Shown here in pieces: positions 45,042 through 54,511 of a stretch of DNA of 64,000 nucleotides. Origin of the DNA: Antedon bifida (Eukaryota; Echinodermata; Crinoidea; Comatulida; Antedonidae); NCBI GenBank assembly GCA_963402885.1, contig OY727102.1, positions 18,414,001-18,478,000 on the forward strand. Reading direction: 5' to 3'. The notes beneath the pieces were generated by a model, which was not told the DNA's origin, ran no database searches, and was given only the letters and a program-made list of their open reading frames with translations. Position numbers and translations under genes: made by a program. Within the stretch, counting starts at the first letter, position 1. Each line of letters begins with the position of its first letter.

Positions 45042-48000
45042 CTAATGAAAATGAAAGATAAAATCAATTGTAAACAAGTTTTTCCTACTGTATTTTCCCC
45101 TGTTTTCAAAATCCAAATATAAGTTTTAACAAAGTTTTCATGGAGAAAAACACTAGTAAATTACTACGATCTACTGTGTTTGTTCTTAGTGTGTTGGTTC
45201 TGGCTGTGCGCATGGAGGCATGCTGTGTGGTGTCGAAACAAATCAAAGCCAATACCGAACATTATGGAAGGTGTCCATTTGCACAGGGAATAATCTTGGA
45301 TTACCTTTGTTAGTGTATCTTGTCACCATATCGATCCATTGCTCCAACGTGATGTCGCTCACAGACATCGAGCTAGGAGCCATTATTGGTACTTGGTTTG
45401 CTGTTCCTCTATCACGTAGGCTTACATCTGCTTCAAGCATCATAGCATTACCTGTAATGAAAAGAAACCCCAAAAGATACCAATAACAAGACAATCATAC
45501 TCAGAAGTTTGCAGAATAAAGTTTGTTAGTGTAGACTGCTGCAAATTTGTTTTATGCAGTTTGCCAACGATTTTCAACTGGGCAACACTAGCAAACTTCT
45601 TGAAAGAGGTTTTTTTTTAATTTGCAAACAAAACTTTGGTAAAGTTTGCTATTTTAGAGATTTAGTTTCTTTTCTGCAGTTTACCAAAGTTTGTCAACTG
45701 CTCCGGTCTACACTGGCAAACTAATGACAATTTTATTCTTCATTCCAAATTTACCAAGAAGAAGTTTCCAAAGTTTGCTAGTATCCTGGTTGACAAACTT
45801 CTTCAGTCTACACTGCAAACTTTAAACTCTGTCTACACTATCAAACTAGTATTCAAGCACAAGAGAATTGCATCTATTTCACACTTATTTAAATAGTCTA
45901 AACTAAATATAGCACATGCGCAGTAGGCTCCTTAATGTTTGATGTTTTTAAAATGTAGGCCCACTTTGTGTGTTAGGTGTAGAGTGGAGTTTCTTGCAAG
46001 GTTGCATCATCGTGTTGGATATATACTTGCACAATTATTTAATTAAAATGTTCAATGATTGTATATAAAGTCAGATGGATTATACATACCTTCAAGTGCC
46101 CGTGTCAGCTTGGTGTTACTGTTTAAATCATGTGCCCACACTATGTTCAACCCATCTCTCTGTGCTTGCGGGAAGAAGTACAATATATTGTCTTCCGAGT
46201 GGGACAAAGCATCTGGAATTAAAATCACCGTTATTTTTAATTTTGCATGAACAGTGAATAGAAACGCTTCGTTAAAACATTTTGTTGTTGTATATTAAAA
46301 GGAATTTTCTCCCAAAACATGAAGAATATAAATGAATAAAATCAAACATAGGTCATTGTAGTTGAAATAAATTATTTACTTCCGTAAATAAAAAACCAAC
46401 ACAAAAAATGATTTCCCTTAGAAAGCATATAAGACAAAAGAAACTGTTAGATTTAACAACAACAAAAACTTGCTGTCAGACAGTGTGCTTTCAGATGACT
46501 TTGACTTATTTATTTTAATGGTTATTTCAGGTTAGTAATTTCTTTCTCTTTCAGTTTTTGGTTAAAGTGAATAACTGTTATGTTACATTAAAATGGAATA
46601 TTCTAGAAAAATTGATCCAACAATGATTTGCAGACATTTTGTCATTTTAATGAAAATTACGAAATAATTAATTAGTTACAACAAAATGTTTAGTTTCGAA
46701 TTAATTTCATCTGTAGAATAGACAGGAACTTGAATTAATAATATAATATTTTGAGGTCATCCTTTCGTCACGAAATCGGCCATTTCGAAATCATTAACAC
46801 AAATGAGCACGATAAATTATAAATTGACGAGTTACTGTTGCTGTTTTTTGCTTCTTTTTTTTGTAATTTTTTTTTAAAGAGCACGTTTTTCGTCAAGTGT
46901 GAAAAGTAACTACATTAAAAAATATGTATACACAAATATTCAAATGGGATCACACAGAATCCAAAATGTTGTTGCAGATTGCTTTTCATAAAACTCTTTT
47001 TAAGTTACTTAACCTTATTCTAAAAATCAAAACTTTGTTCTTAAGTACCGTATCCGAACAAAATATCAAGTGAGCATGCCTAAGAACGGATGTAGCCTAA
47101 TTTTTAACATAATTATGATAATCATTTTGTATTTCCTGCAAACCAAAATAAAGAAACCTAGGCCTATAATAATTAAGTTTCTATTATCAAATTACAGACT
47201 GATATTTTTCGGAAATTGTGATTCATTCTATCCAATGCTTTAACATGGTGGTTAGCTTATCACTTTATTTGGCACGGAAGTTTAAATCTAATCCCAAGGC
47301 TGATAGAATTCAGATCTTTCTGTAATTATTGTTATTCAGAGGTACAAGTTGTAGCCTCTGTTGCCCGGTAATTCTGTATACGTGATTTAACCAAAAGTTT
47401 TATTCCAAATGAGATTTTATTCGTTCTGTTTCGTTAGATAATTAAATGCTATGATAAATTATGCTTCAAAACAAATTAACCTTTCGTGGCATGACTTTTA
47501 TGCTATGTCTACACTATCAAACTTTATGTGAGATAAAATGTGATGTGTCCACATAAGGTAGTGATATGCCCAAATATGGTAGTGATATGACATCATCATG
47601 TCCATATATGGGCATATCACATTTTGTTGTCACATAAAATGTGATATGGTAGACAGAGCTTGAGTTTGCCAACACCAAGTTCTATTAATGAATAACTCAG
47701 ATAAAAAGAATCTAATTTTTCAAAAGATCAGAATTACAGCAAGGATGTGTATTATACAACTTGAAAAAAAAATAAACTAATGATTCAAATTATTATTTTT
47801 TGTTAGGCCTAATCAGTTTGTAGGTAATGACCGCGGACGAGTCCTACATAGTTTAATTAAATAAAATGTATACAGATTTTTAAAAGTAATGTTACTAAAC
47901 TAAGTATACAACTGTTACATGCATTTCTCTTAATGTTCTTTAATTTCGGTTTAAGAATGATAGGCATATTATATGTATATCAAAGGCAAGCCATCGGCAT

Positions 48001-49137
48001 TAGTAACATGTCACAGTTAAATATATTCCATGACTCAGAGTACGTTTCAGACGGCCGGTTCAAAAACTGCTTGGCTGCAACTTTGGTTTGCTCGACTTAA
48101 GCTCTGTCTACACTATCAAACTAGTTTTACAAAAAGTGATATGCCCAAATATTGTAGTGACTGATATGACATCTTCATGTCCATTATGGGCACAACACAT
48201 TTTTTGGTCACATCAAGTTTGATAGTGTAGACAGAGCTATAAAATTATCGTCTTAAAAAGAAAGGTTTTGGATAGATATTCCTAACTAATTTGCATAAAT
48301 GTGTAAAACAGTGAGGATTTTATTGTATGCAAAATTCAAAACAAAAGGCCGTAACTTGAAAATGAGTAAACCTCGTACCGATTTAAAAATCAGACAGAAC
48401 ATTTATTGGACCTCTGTTGACTCGTATAATAATCTGTCTATTCTATCAAACTAGTTTGACAAAAAAAGTGTGATGTGCCCAAATATGGTAGTGATATGCC
48501 CAAATATTGTAGTGATATGACATCATGTCCATATATGGGCACATCACTTTGTTTGATAGTGTAGACAGAGCTTAATATCACCTTATTTACAAAAACAAAT
48601 GTTGAAAAACACTTAATAAAAGTATCCCCCTGATAATCATCATAGTTTTTATTATTTTTATCAATATTATTACGATTAGCATCATTAATATCATAGGTCT
48701 ATTATAAAATAAAATATCATATCTACAAATAATTTGTTATTATTTACAGTAAACACCATGGATGTCGCCGATTTTCGTTTAATTTCGAAAGTATCAGACC
48801 CATGATATATTGTAGTCTCAATAATTAATTAAAAGCAACATTGTTGTTGTAGGAGCATGTATCTCTTGCAATAACAAGCATTGAACGTCGTTAAAGTTTG
48901 GTTGGAAACATATAGGGTGTAAAGTACCGAAAAAGTTTATCAATACGTTTATTGACAAGTGTTAAAGTGTAGGCCTACAATTGATACTCTCACGTCGATG
49001 ACCCCTGCAGCCGGCAATCGGTAAACGACTAATTACATTTCTACCAAAAGCTTCAAAAGCAATAAATTATTTCACTTACCGATGTTAATTATGAATGCAG
49101 ACAGCAAAACACACAGTTTCAGAAACATTTCAGCCAT
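43765..49137 (-). CDS. FAM151/menorin-family secreted or surface protein (4 exons, 534 aa)
   Basis: Exons in order: 49137-49080, 46212-46090, 45451-45305, 45041-43765, with matching phases. Residues 1-19 are a signal peptide (MAEMFLKLCVLLSAFIINI). Then follow the DUF2181 landmarks: NIVWAHDLNS (42-51), LEADV (66-70), NQVPIMAP (79-86), TLEQWID (95-101), GIVLDFKD (110-117), FFHADIIAGPNGQ (140-152), RYSVTIW and RRIFYDL. These match FAM151A/B and nematode menorin (MNR-1), whose fold resembles glycerophosphodiester phosphodiesterases and, for menorin, acts as a skin-derived cue in dendrite patterning. A C-terminal region of about 230 residues follows, and the last ~18 are hydrophobic with almost no tail, suggesting a GPI signal or tail anchor. 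The position where family members have MAHP reads MAPS here. The paralogue level (A versus B) is unresolved; the length favours the FAM151A type. Confidence 0.9.
45305..45451 (-). CDS. FAM151-like exon 3
   Basis: Acceptor TCATTACAG, donor GTAATC. Encodes residues 61-109 with MMLEADVSL and DITLEQWIDMVTRY. Lacks the His expected after PIMA. Confidence 0.9.
45514..45826. mobile_element. MITE family C (AAAGTTTGC / GTAGACTG ends)
   Basis: Left end TAAAGTTTGTTAGTGTAGACTG, right end CAGTCTACACTGCAAACTTTA. The interior has many short inverted AGTTTGC/GCAAACT blocks, so the whole element could fold. Outermost boundaries are uncertain by about 15 bases. Confidence 0.7.
45829..45853. mobile_element. 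Solo terminus of MITE family A
   Basis: AACTCTGTCTACACTATCAA followed by ACTAG and then unrelated sequence. Only one inverted repeat is present, abutting MITE C. Confidence 0.7.
46090..46212 (-). CDS. FAM151-like exon 2
   Basis: Acceptor TTAATTCCAG, donor GTATGT. Encodes residues 20-60, including DGLNIVWAHDLNSNTK, the first conserved block of the family. Confidence 0.9.
46296..46620. mobile_element. MITE family B, decayed copy
   Basis: Retains TCTCCCAAAACATGAAGAAT at the left and GTTATGTTACATTAAAATGG at the right in the right spacing. Terminal repeats are largely lost. Confidence 0.55.
47501..47662. mobile_element. MITE family A copy
   Basis: Ends TGCTATGTCTACACTATC and GATATGGTAGACAGAGCTTGA. 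Core TGCCCAAATATGGTAGTGAT and CATGTCCATATATGGGCA present. Confidence 0.9.
48097..48242. mobile_element. MITE family A copy
   Basis: Ends TTAAGCTCTGTCTACACTATC and GATAGTGTAGACAGAGCTATAA. One of the two core ATGGTAGTGAT repeats is deleted. Confidence 0.92.
48431..48575. mobile_element. MITE family A copy
   Basis: Ends AATCTGTCTATTCTATCAAAC and GTTTGATAGTGTAGACAGAG. Full core present; the left end has lost its TTAAGC. Lies about 190 bases from the previous copy. Confidence 0.9.
49080..49137 (-). CDS. FAM151-like exon 1 (signal peptide)
   Basis: ATG in a good context (A at -3, G at +4), 19 codons plus one base, donor GTAAGT. Encodes the signal peptide. Confidence 0.88.
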
Positions 49138-49235
49138 TTTTGCGGCACGTTCCGGGAAGAATAAGTTTCCAAGACGGCAGATTTAAGTGTGGTGAAAAAG
49201 AATCCGCTGTGCCAGAAACGACAAGAAGTATTCCT

Positions 49236-49310
49236 ATTGGTCGATTACTTTTTACAGGGACTGTCGTTTCCGCTACCCGACTACGCCCTTAGCAACAACA
49301 CACAACGTCA
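49236..49310 (-). promoter_or_regulatory. Candidate FAM151 promoter elements
   Basis: Upstream of the start codon on the minus strand: CCAAT (49236-49240, about 100 bases from ATG), GTTGCTAAG (49289-49297, RFX-half-site-like) and TGACGT (49305-49310, CRE half). The stretch is GC-richer than its flanks. No TATA box. Confidence 0.4.
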
Positions 49311-49921
49311 CGGGATCACACTTAATTCTTTGCCGATCGAATAAAACGGATTACTAACAATTATATAAATATAAAATATCTAATATTTTATACTTAATTT
49401 TATATAAAAGTCTATAATAACCATATGATACAAACAACCTTAGTGGGCAAATAGAGATATATAATATTTCTATGCTACTACCAAACATTCTAATCTTGAA
49501 GTATGCTCATTTTGTATTGTATGGAAGTCTCTGATTTGGCTTTATCTAATTAATTATCTTAGTGTATTGAAAACTGTTTTAAAATTATTGTTGTATTTTT
49601 ACTCACTATATGTATTTATGTGTATTTTATTAGTGTTAATAATGGAGTAAGCTCATGTATTCTATTTGGACTCATGGCGTTTGCTTGTTCCTAGTAAATT
49701 TATGTAATATTTTTTAACTTGGTGAATAAATCTTTTCTAAAAAAACAACTTTTTGTTTCGATAATAAATTATATCAGTGATAAAATATTTAGCATACAAA
49801 TGTAATTATCTCAATTCTTCTTTCTTTATTCTTTTTTTCTTTATTTATTTACATTCATCATACAAAATCATAAACATAAATAATCATAATACAAAGACAA
49901 ACAAAAATTCCATTTCTTATT

Positions 49922-50081
49922 CTAAAGCTCTGTCTACACTATCAAATTTGTTTGACAACAAATGTGATATTTCCAAATATGGTATTGATTTTCCTAAATA
50001 TGGTAGTGATATGACATCATCATGTATGGGCACATCACATTTTTTTGTAACATAAAATTTGATAGTGTAGACAGAGCTTAA
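49922..50081. mobile_element. MITE family A copy
   Basis: Ends CTAAAGCTCTGTCTACACTATC and GATAGTGTAGACAGAGCTTAA; full core. Confidence 0.92.
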
Positions 50082-50299
50082 CACAGTAACATTAAATTAT
50101 GGAAAATACTTCTGCAGTACGGATATGCTGTTGATTCAATTACAGCGGCGCAGTGAGTCATGTAGGAAACTCAAATATGGAACAAAAAGTTAAAAATAAA
50201 ACTCACTTTATTGGTTTACTCAGTTGTGCTAAACGACCGAAACCATTCCAATGTGTAAGAAATATAAGGTCGTCTGCCAATTTAGTATTAAATTATAGC

Positions 50300-50452
50300 T
50301 TAAAGCTCTGTCTACACTACCAAATATGGTAGGGATATTAGCAAATATGGTAGTGATATGCCCAAGTATGGTAGTGATATGACATCATCATGTCCATATA
50401 TGGGCACATCACATTTTGTTGCTACATGTTTGTGTGTGTAGACAGAGCTTAA
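50300..50452. mobile_element. MITE family A copy
   Basis: Ends TTAAAGCTCTGTCTACACTAC and TGTGTAGACAGAGCTTAA. Has three ATGGTAG(T/G)GATAT units rather than two, and the left subterminal part is deleted. Confidence 0.9.
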
Positions 50453-50659
50453 TACACTTATTGTACCATTTACTGTTCACAATTTTACTAATTTCTGAGT
50501 AATAATATCGCACGCGCGGCAGATATTAGGAAAATTACTCTAAAACCGCTTACAGACAGCTAAGCCTATAATAGGTGCTGACAGAGAGTTTATCTCCAAA
50601 GGGCTTGTAATGTTTCTGAATACAGGCCTACACATAAATTTATTAATAAAATAATAATA

Positions 50660-50705
50660 ATGCAGATTTCTAGAGCGCACTTCGCCACCAAAGGTGCTCA
50701 AGGCT
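50660..50705. repeat. SINE-like fragment
   Basis: CAGATTTCTAGAGCGCACTT and CCACCAAAGGTGCTCAAGGC resemble the conserved region of a widespread animal SINE/LINE tail (AGCGC...GCGCTCAA). Only this fragment is seen. Confidence 0.4.
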
Positions 50706-51529
50706 TATAGTATGCAATCACCTCAGATTAAATGCACAATGAAACTGCGAATTTAAAATTGAAAGAATCAGGCCTATGACCATGTATAAGCCTTGCCAAA
50801 AAGATGAGTTTTTAATAATTAAACGAATCCAAGTTATTACATTGGCGAATTGAGATGGGCAGTGTGTTCCAGCAGAGTCGAGGAGCAGATGTGGCAACAA
50901 AGATGAAGCAGAAGCTTGTCGCCAAATGGTAGGTTACGCTCCGAACATAAGGTTTAGTCAATTCGACAATAATTATAGTTAGGAGCCATCTCATTTAAAC
51001 ACTTATAAACTAGTAACAATATTTTATATTTATTTATTTATTCTGTCTTTATACTGAATTGCACTTTCAGTGGTAAAGCATTGATTTCCAAAGTGGTTCA
51101 GTAGAGAAACATTAACAAAATAATAATAATTCAAAGACAACTAACAAAGTAATTTACATTAGACAATGCGATGCTGAACAGGAAGCCAATGTACTTTAAG
51201 AGTATATGCGAAAATTGTTTTTACATTTGTGATTACACGTGCAGAAGCATTTTGAATAAGCTGAAGTCGTTTTATTTGCTTATTTGGTAATACGTAAAAC
51301 AGCGAGTTACACATAAGGCGCGAGGTGATACATGAATGAACTACTATTGTTCAGCAGCTGCAGCATCTATACATTTTCTAATACTCTTAATGTTTCGTAA
51401 ACAAAATGATGATGCTGATATGATAGTTGAAATATGACTATTCATTTGAAAAGGTTAACCTAATGAATAAGTAAACTTGAAAACAACTGCGTAAAAGCTG
51501 TAATAATTTGATGTTCTATTTGTCTATAC

Positions 51530-51600
51530 TGCTTTAATTAATGTACAGCGCTCTGGTCTTTTTGAAAAGCGCTTTATAAATCTATATAGTATAGTATAAT
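51530..51600. repeat. Dispersed repeat (GCGCTTTATAAATCTA)
   Basis: TTAATGTACAGCG, TTTTTGAAAAGCGCTTTATA and TAGTATAGTA also occur in the same order at 12890-12950. Looks like the 3' end of a SINE/LINE family. Confidence 0.6.
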
Positions 51601-54120
51601 ACAGAATTTCATATAATTTCATCCATTTCTCTACCCCCCCCTCCCCCTACAATTTCGAAATTCATATCCACAGAAAACAATCTTAAAACTAATCCAGTAG
51701 GCCTAGGTAATACAAAAAGCCTATTCCTTATAATATGTACCGTATTTGGAAACATATAGTAATAAAATGAACAACATGTTCTGGCTAATTAAAACATAAC
51801 AAGTTTATCAGTCACATTTATTATTGTTCTGTTCGATGATCTGTTTAGGATGTTTAATTTAAAGCAAAGTCTTAAGTATTAAACTTTACCGGACTTTTGC
51901 AATCTCCGACAAAAGGACTACAAATACTATCATTTTTGATTCGCTGAGAATCGAGATCACGAACCTCGGTAAATTTGAGACTTGTTAAGGCACTAAGGAA
52001 AACGCGAAGCGAAACGCGTTAAGCGTCAAAACCAAACGAGTTCCTGAAATCAAAATGTTATTATAGCGTAGCGCGGAGGTATGTTTGCCAAAATCACCGC
52101 GTTGAAGTTAAAGTTAAAATCGACTGACACCTAACGCGTTACATTAGCATAAAACACATGTTATTAGTTGTGCGGTTTAACGACTTGAAGAAAAAATAGG
52201 CACAAAAACTCTCCGGTGGTTTCAGAATTTATTACGTATAGGCCTATACTTATTATAGTATGCACAAATATTAATAATTGAATTAATAAATAATTTTATA
52301 AAATAAAAACACATTTAGGCCTATGCAATAACATTTCAAAATAATACAAACACAATTAAATGACTACGTTTAAACAACCGTATATTATCAAATTTAAGGG
52401 GGAAACCATAAAAAAATTAATCGGGTAAACTTGAAAATGTATATGTAGGCCTAAACGTGGGAATTATACAAAATACATATAGTTTTAGGTGTAGCTTGGT
52501 GACGTAACGTGGTTGCCTTCCAACCAAATCTTAAATGAGACACTTTTTGTAATTATGGCGGATATTAAAAAAAAATAATCGCCTAAAAAATTAAAATAAC
52601 TAATGAACCCATCGTGTATAGTTAAACCCAAAAGGACGACTTGAAAAAAAAATCTAAATAGGCCTACAATCTACAATTTTAAGACCACACTAAATATTTA
52701 TTAGATAAATATATGAATGTCTTCTGGTTTGATAAAAATTAAATTGCTAACCAAATGAACATTTACGATCATTTAGTTAGCTGAAAAAAACCCAAATATT
52801 TCGGTAAGACGTGATCAGTGAACAATGAACGTGGTAGTTTCAGGGGCCTAGAAATAATAACCTGTGAAACGAATTAATGATCCTAAACAACTATTGTAAA
52901 TAGTTTTTTAAAAGATATTAAACAGATATTTAGTATGGTTCATCTTATAATCAATGTGATCTTTTTTCGATACATATTATTATAGTAAACTACAATAATA
53001 TGGAAAAAACCAAATGTTCAACCTGTAGAATTCGTAATCTATTTACTGTGCTACAAAAATAAAAAAGTTGATATAGTTTTAAAGATTATATATTATAAAA
53101 GTTTCGCGAAATATTTATTTCTTTTTAGAACAGGCAGGGTATATTAAATAATTTTTATTAAACCTCTGAGTAAGGCATTTTATGTAGAAGTACGTTTTTC
53201 TTGTGAATTGCAACTTATTAGAGTGAGTTGATTACAAACGTCGAAATACTTTACACCTAAAATTGAACAACTACATTATATATACACATATTTGGTTGGT
53301 GTTGTCAAATCATATAATAAATCATATATTAAATTGTATGTAGGAATCATTTAGCAATTATTGGATCATAAAAATACTATCATAAAAGTTGTTGACAATT
53401 ATCACATGATTTTGGTATAATAAATATTGCATACATTATCATGATATTTTGTGTTCATCTGTATGATGAAATCATTCAGCCATCCTACAAACTTAACATC
53501 AACTTGACCTCTGTTGCCTCACATACTGTATGTGTCACATGCGGCAATTGTACTACTTTAGGTTTTAGCCTATTATACAAGTGGCACATGTTATACATGC
53601 GACACTGTATCAAAGAATTTGATATGATACTGGTGAATTATAGATACAGTATCAAGAATCGGCTAGCATGATCAAAATACATACATGATTATCATTAAAT
53701 ATATCAACAAACAAATTGGAACTACTGTAATACAACCACAGATTTTGACATAATTCTGGTAAATATTTGTTATCTCTTAAAAAAGGTATTTTCTTATATA
53801 TAAATATAGGCTAAACATATATAACCCCACCCCTCATCAGAGCCATATCTTTGTTACGACGTTCAGTTCACAGTTTTTAAGAGTCACATGATACGTGGAA
53901 GCCATCTTTGTGTCCTACTATTTCTATGTAGAGTATGGAGTTGAATCCTTTGTTATAAAACAAGTATACTTTTTACAAGATTAAATTAAATATCAAAACA
54001 ATCCCTTTGTTTAAAAGTTTTTTTTATAAGAATACCAAAATGTAATTAGTTACTGAACATGATTTTAAATAGCAAAATGTAAAAATAATGCCTTAGAGAA
54101 TCCCTATGCAAACATGATAA

Positions 54121-54220
54121 CCCACACCACCCCAAGATCACCCACACCACCCCAAGATCACCCACACCACCCCAAGATCACCCACACCACCCCAAGATCA
54201 CCCACACCACCCCAAGCCCA
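54121..54220. repeat. Minisatellite, exact 20-bp unit x 5
   Basis: CCCACACCACCCCAAGATCA repeated four times without error, with a fifth copy differing only in its last bases. Located about 120 bases beyond the distal stop codon of the sialyltransferase gene. Confidence 0.97.
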
Positions 54221-54340
54221 CCCAACACTTCCTCTACACAGCCCCTACCCCATCCCACCCCACCCACAAACATCCCAACTTTTCATAAATTCTCTATCTT
54301 TATAATTTAAAAAATATTCCTATTATTCATAAAATTCTTA

Positions 54341-54511
54341 TTATTTATCTCTTTTATACATTTTAACAATACCTAGTCGGTGCAGTTGTTCCCACAAATT
54401 GTTTTCGGCCCTGTTATCATGATTTGCATAATTTACATGTCGCTCATATTTTATATCGTAATAATGTTCAGAATATTGATCATAGCTTCCACCAAAACCA
54501 TAAATATCAAC
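54341..54511 (-). CDS. Sialyltransferase last exon, distal version
   Basis: Acceptor preceded by a long T tract (TTTTTTTAG), 56 codons, stop TAA at 54341-54343. Carries VDIYGFGGSYDQYSEHYYDI and ANHDNRAENNLWEQLHRL. Same entry phase as the proximal version, so either joins exon f without a frameshift. Confidence 0.88.
   Translation of the reverse strand, partial: VDIYGFGGSYDQYSEHYYDIKYERHVNYANHDNRAENNLWEQLHRLGIVKMYKRDK

Larger units (their letters stand above)
45452..46089 (-). other. FAM151-like intron 2, mostly a MITE
   Basis: About half of this 638-base intron is the element at 45514-45826, followed immediately by a solo end of MITE family A (45829-45853). Confidence 0.7.
46213..49079 (-). 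other. FAM151-like intron 1 (2.9 kb)
   Basis: Contains a decayed family B MITE (46296-46620) and three family A MITEs (47501-47662, 48097-48242, 48431-48575). No exon-like frames seen. Confidence 0.6.
49138..54340. other. Spacer between the FAM151 and sialyltransferase genes
   Basis: 5.2 kb with two family A MITEs, a SINE-like fragment (50660-50705), a repeat at 51530-51600, a CpG-dense patch (51950-52150) and an exact 20-bp tandem repeat (54121-54220). ORFs such as 53441-53671 and 49777-50055 are not convincing; the latter runs into a MITE. Confidence 0.6.

Noticed and set aside
54114..54305. His/Pro/Thr-rich ORF
   Set aside because: Translation of the exact 20-bp tandem repeat.
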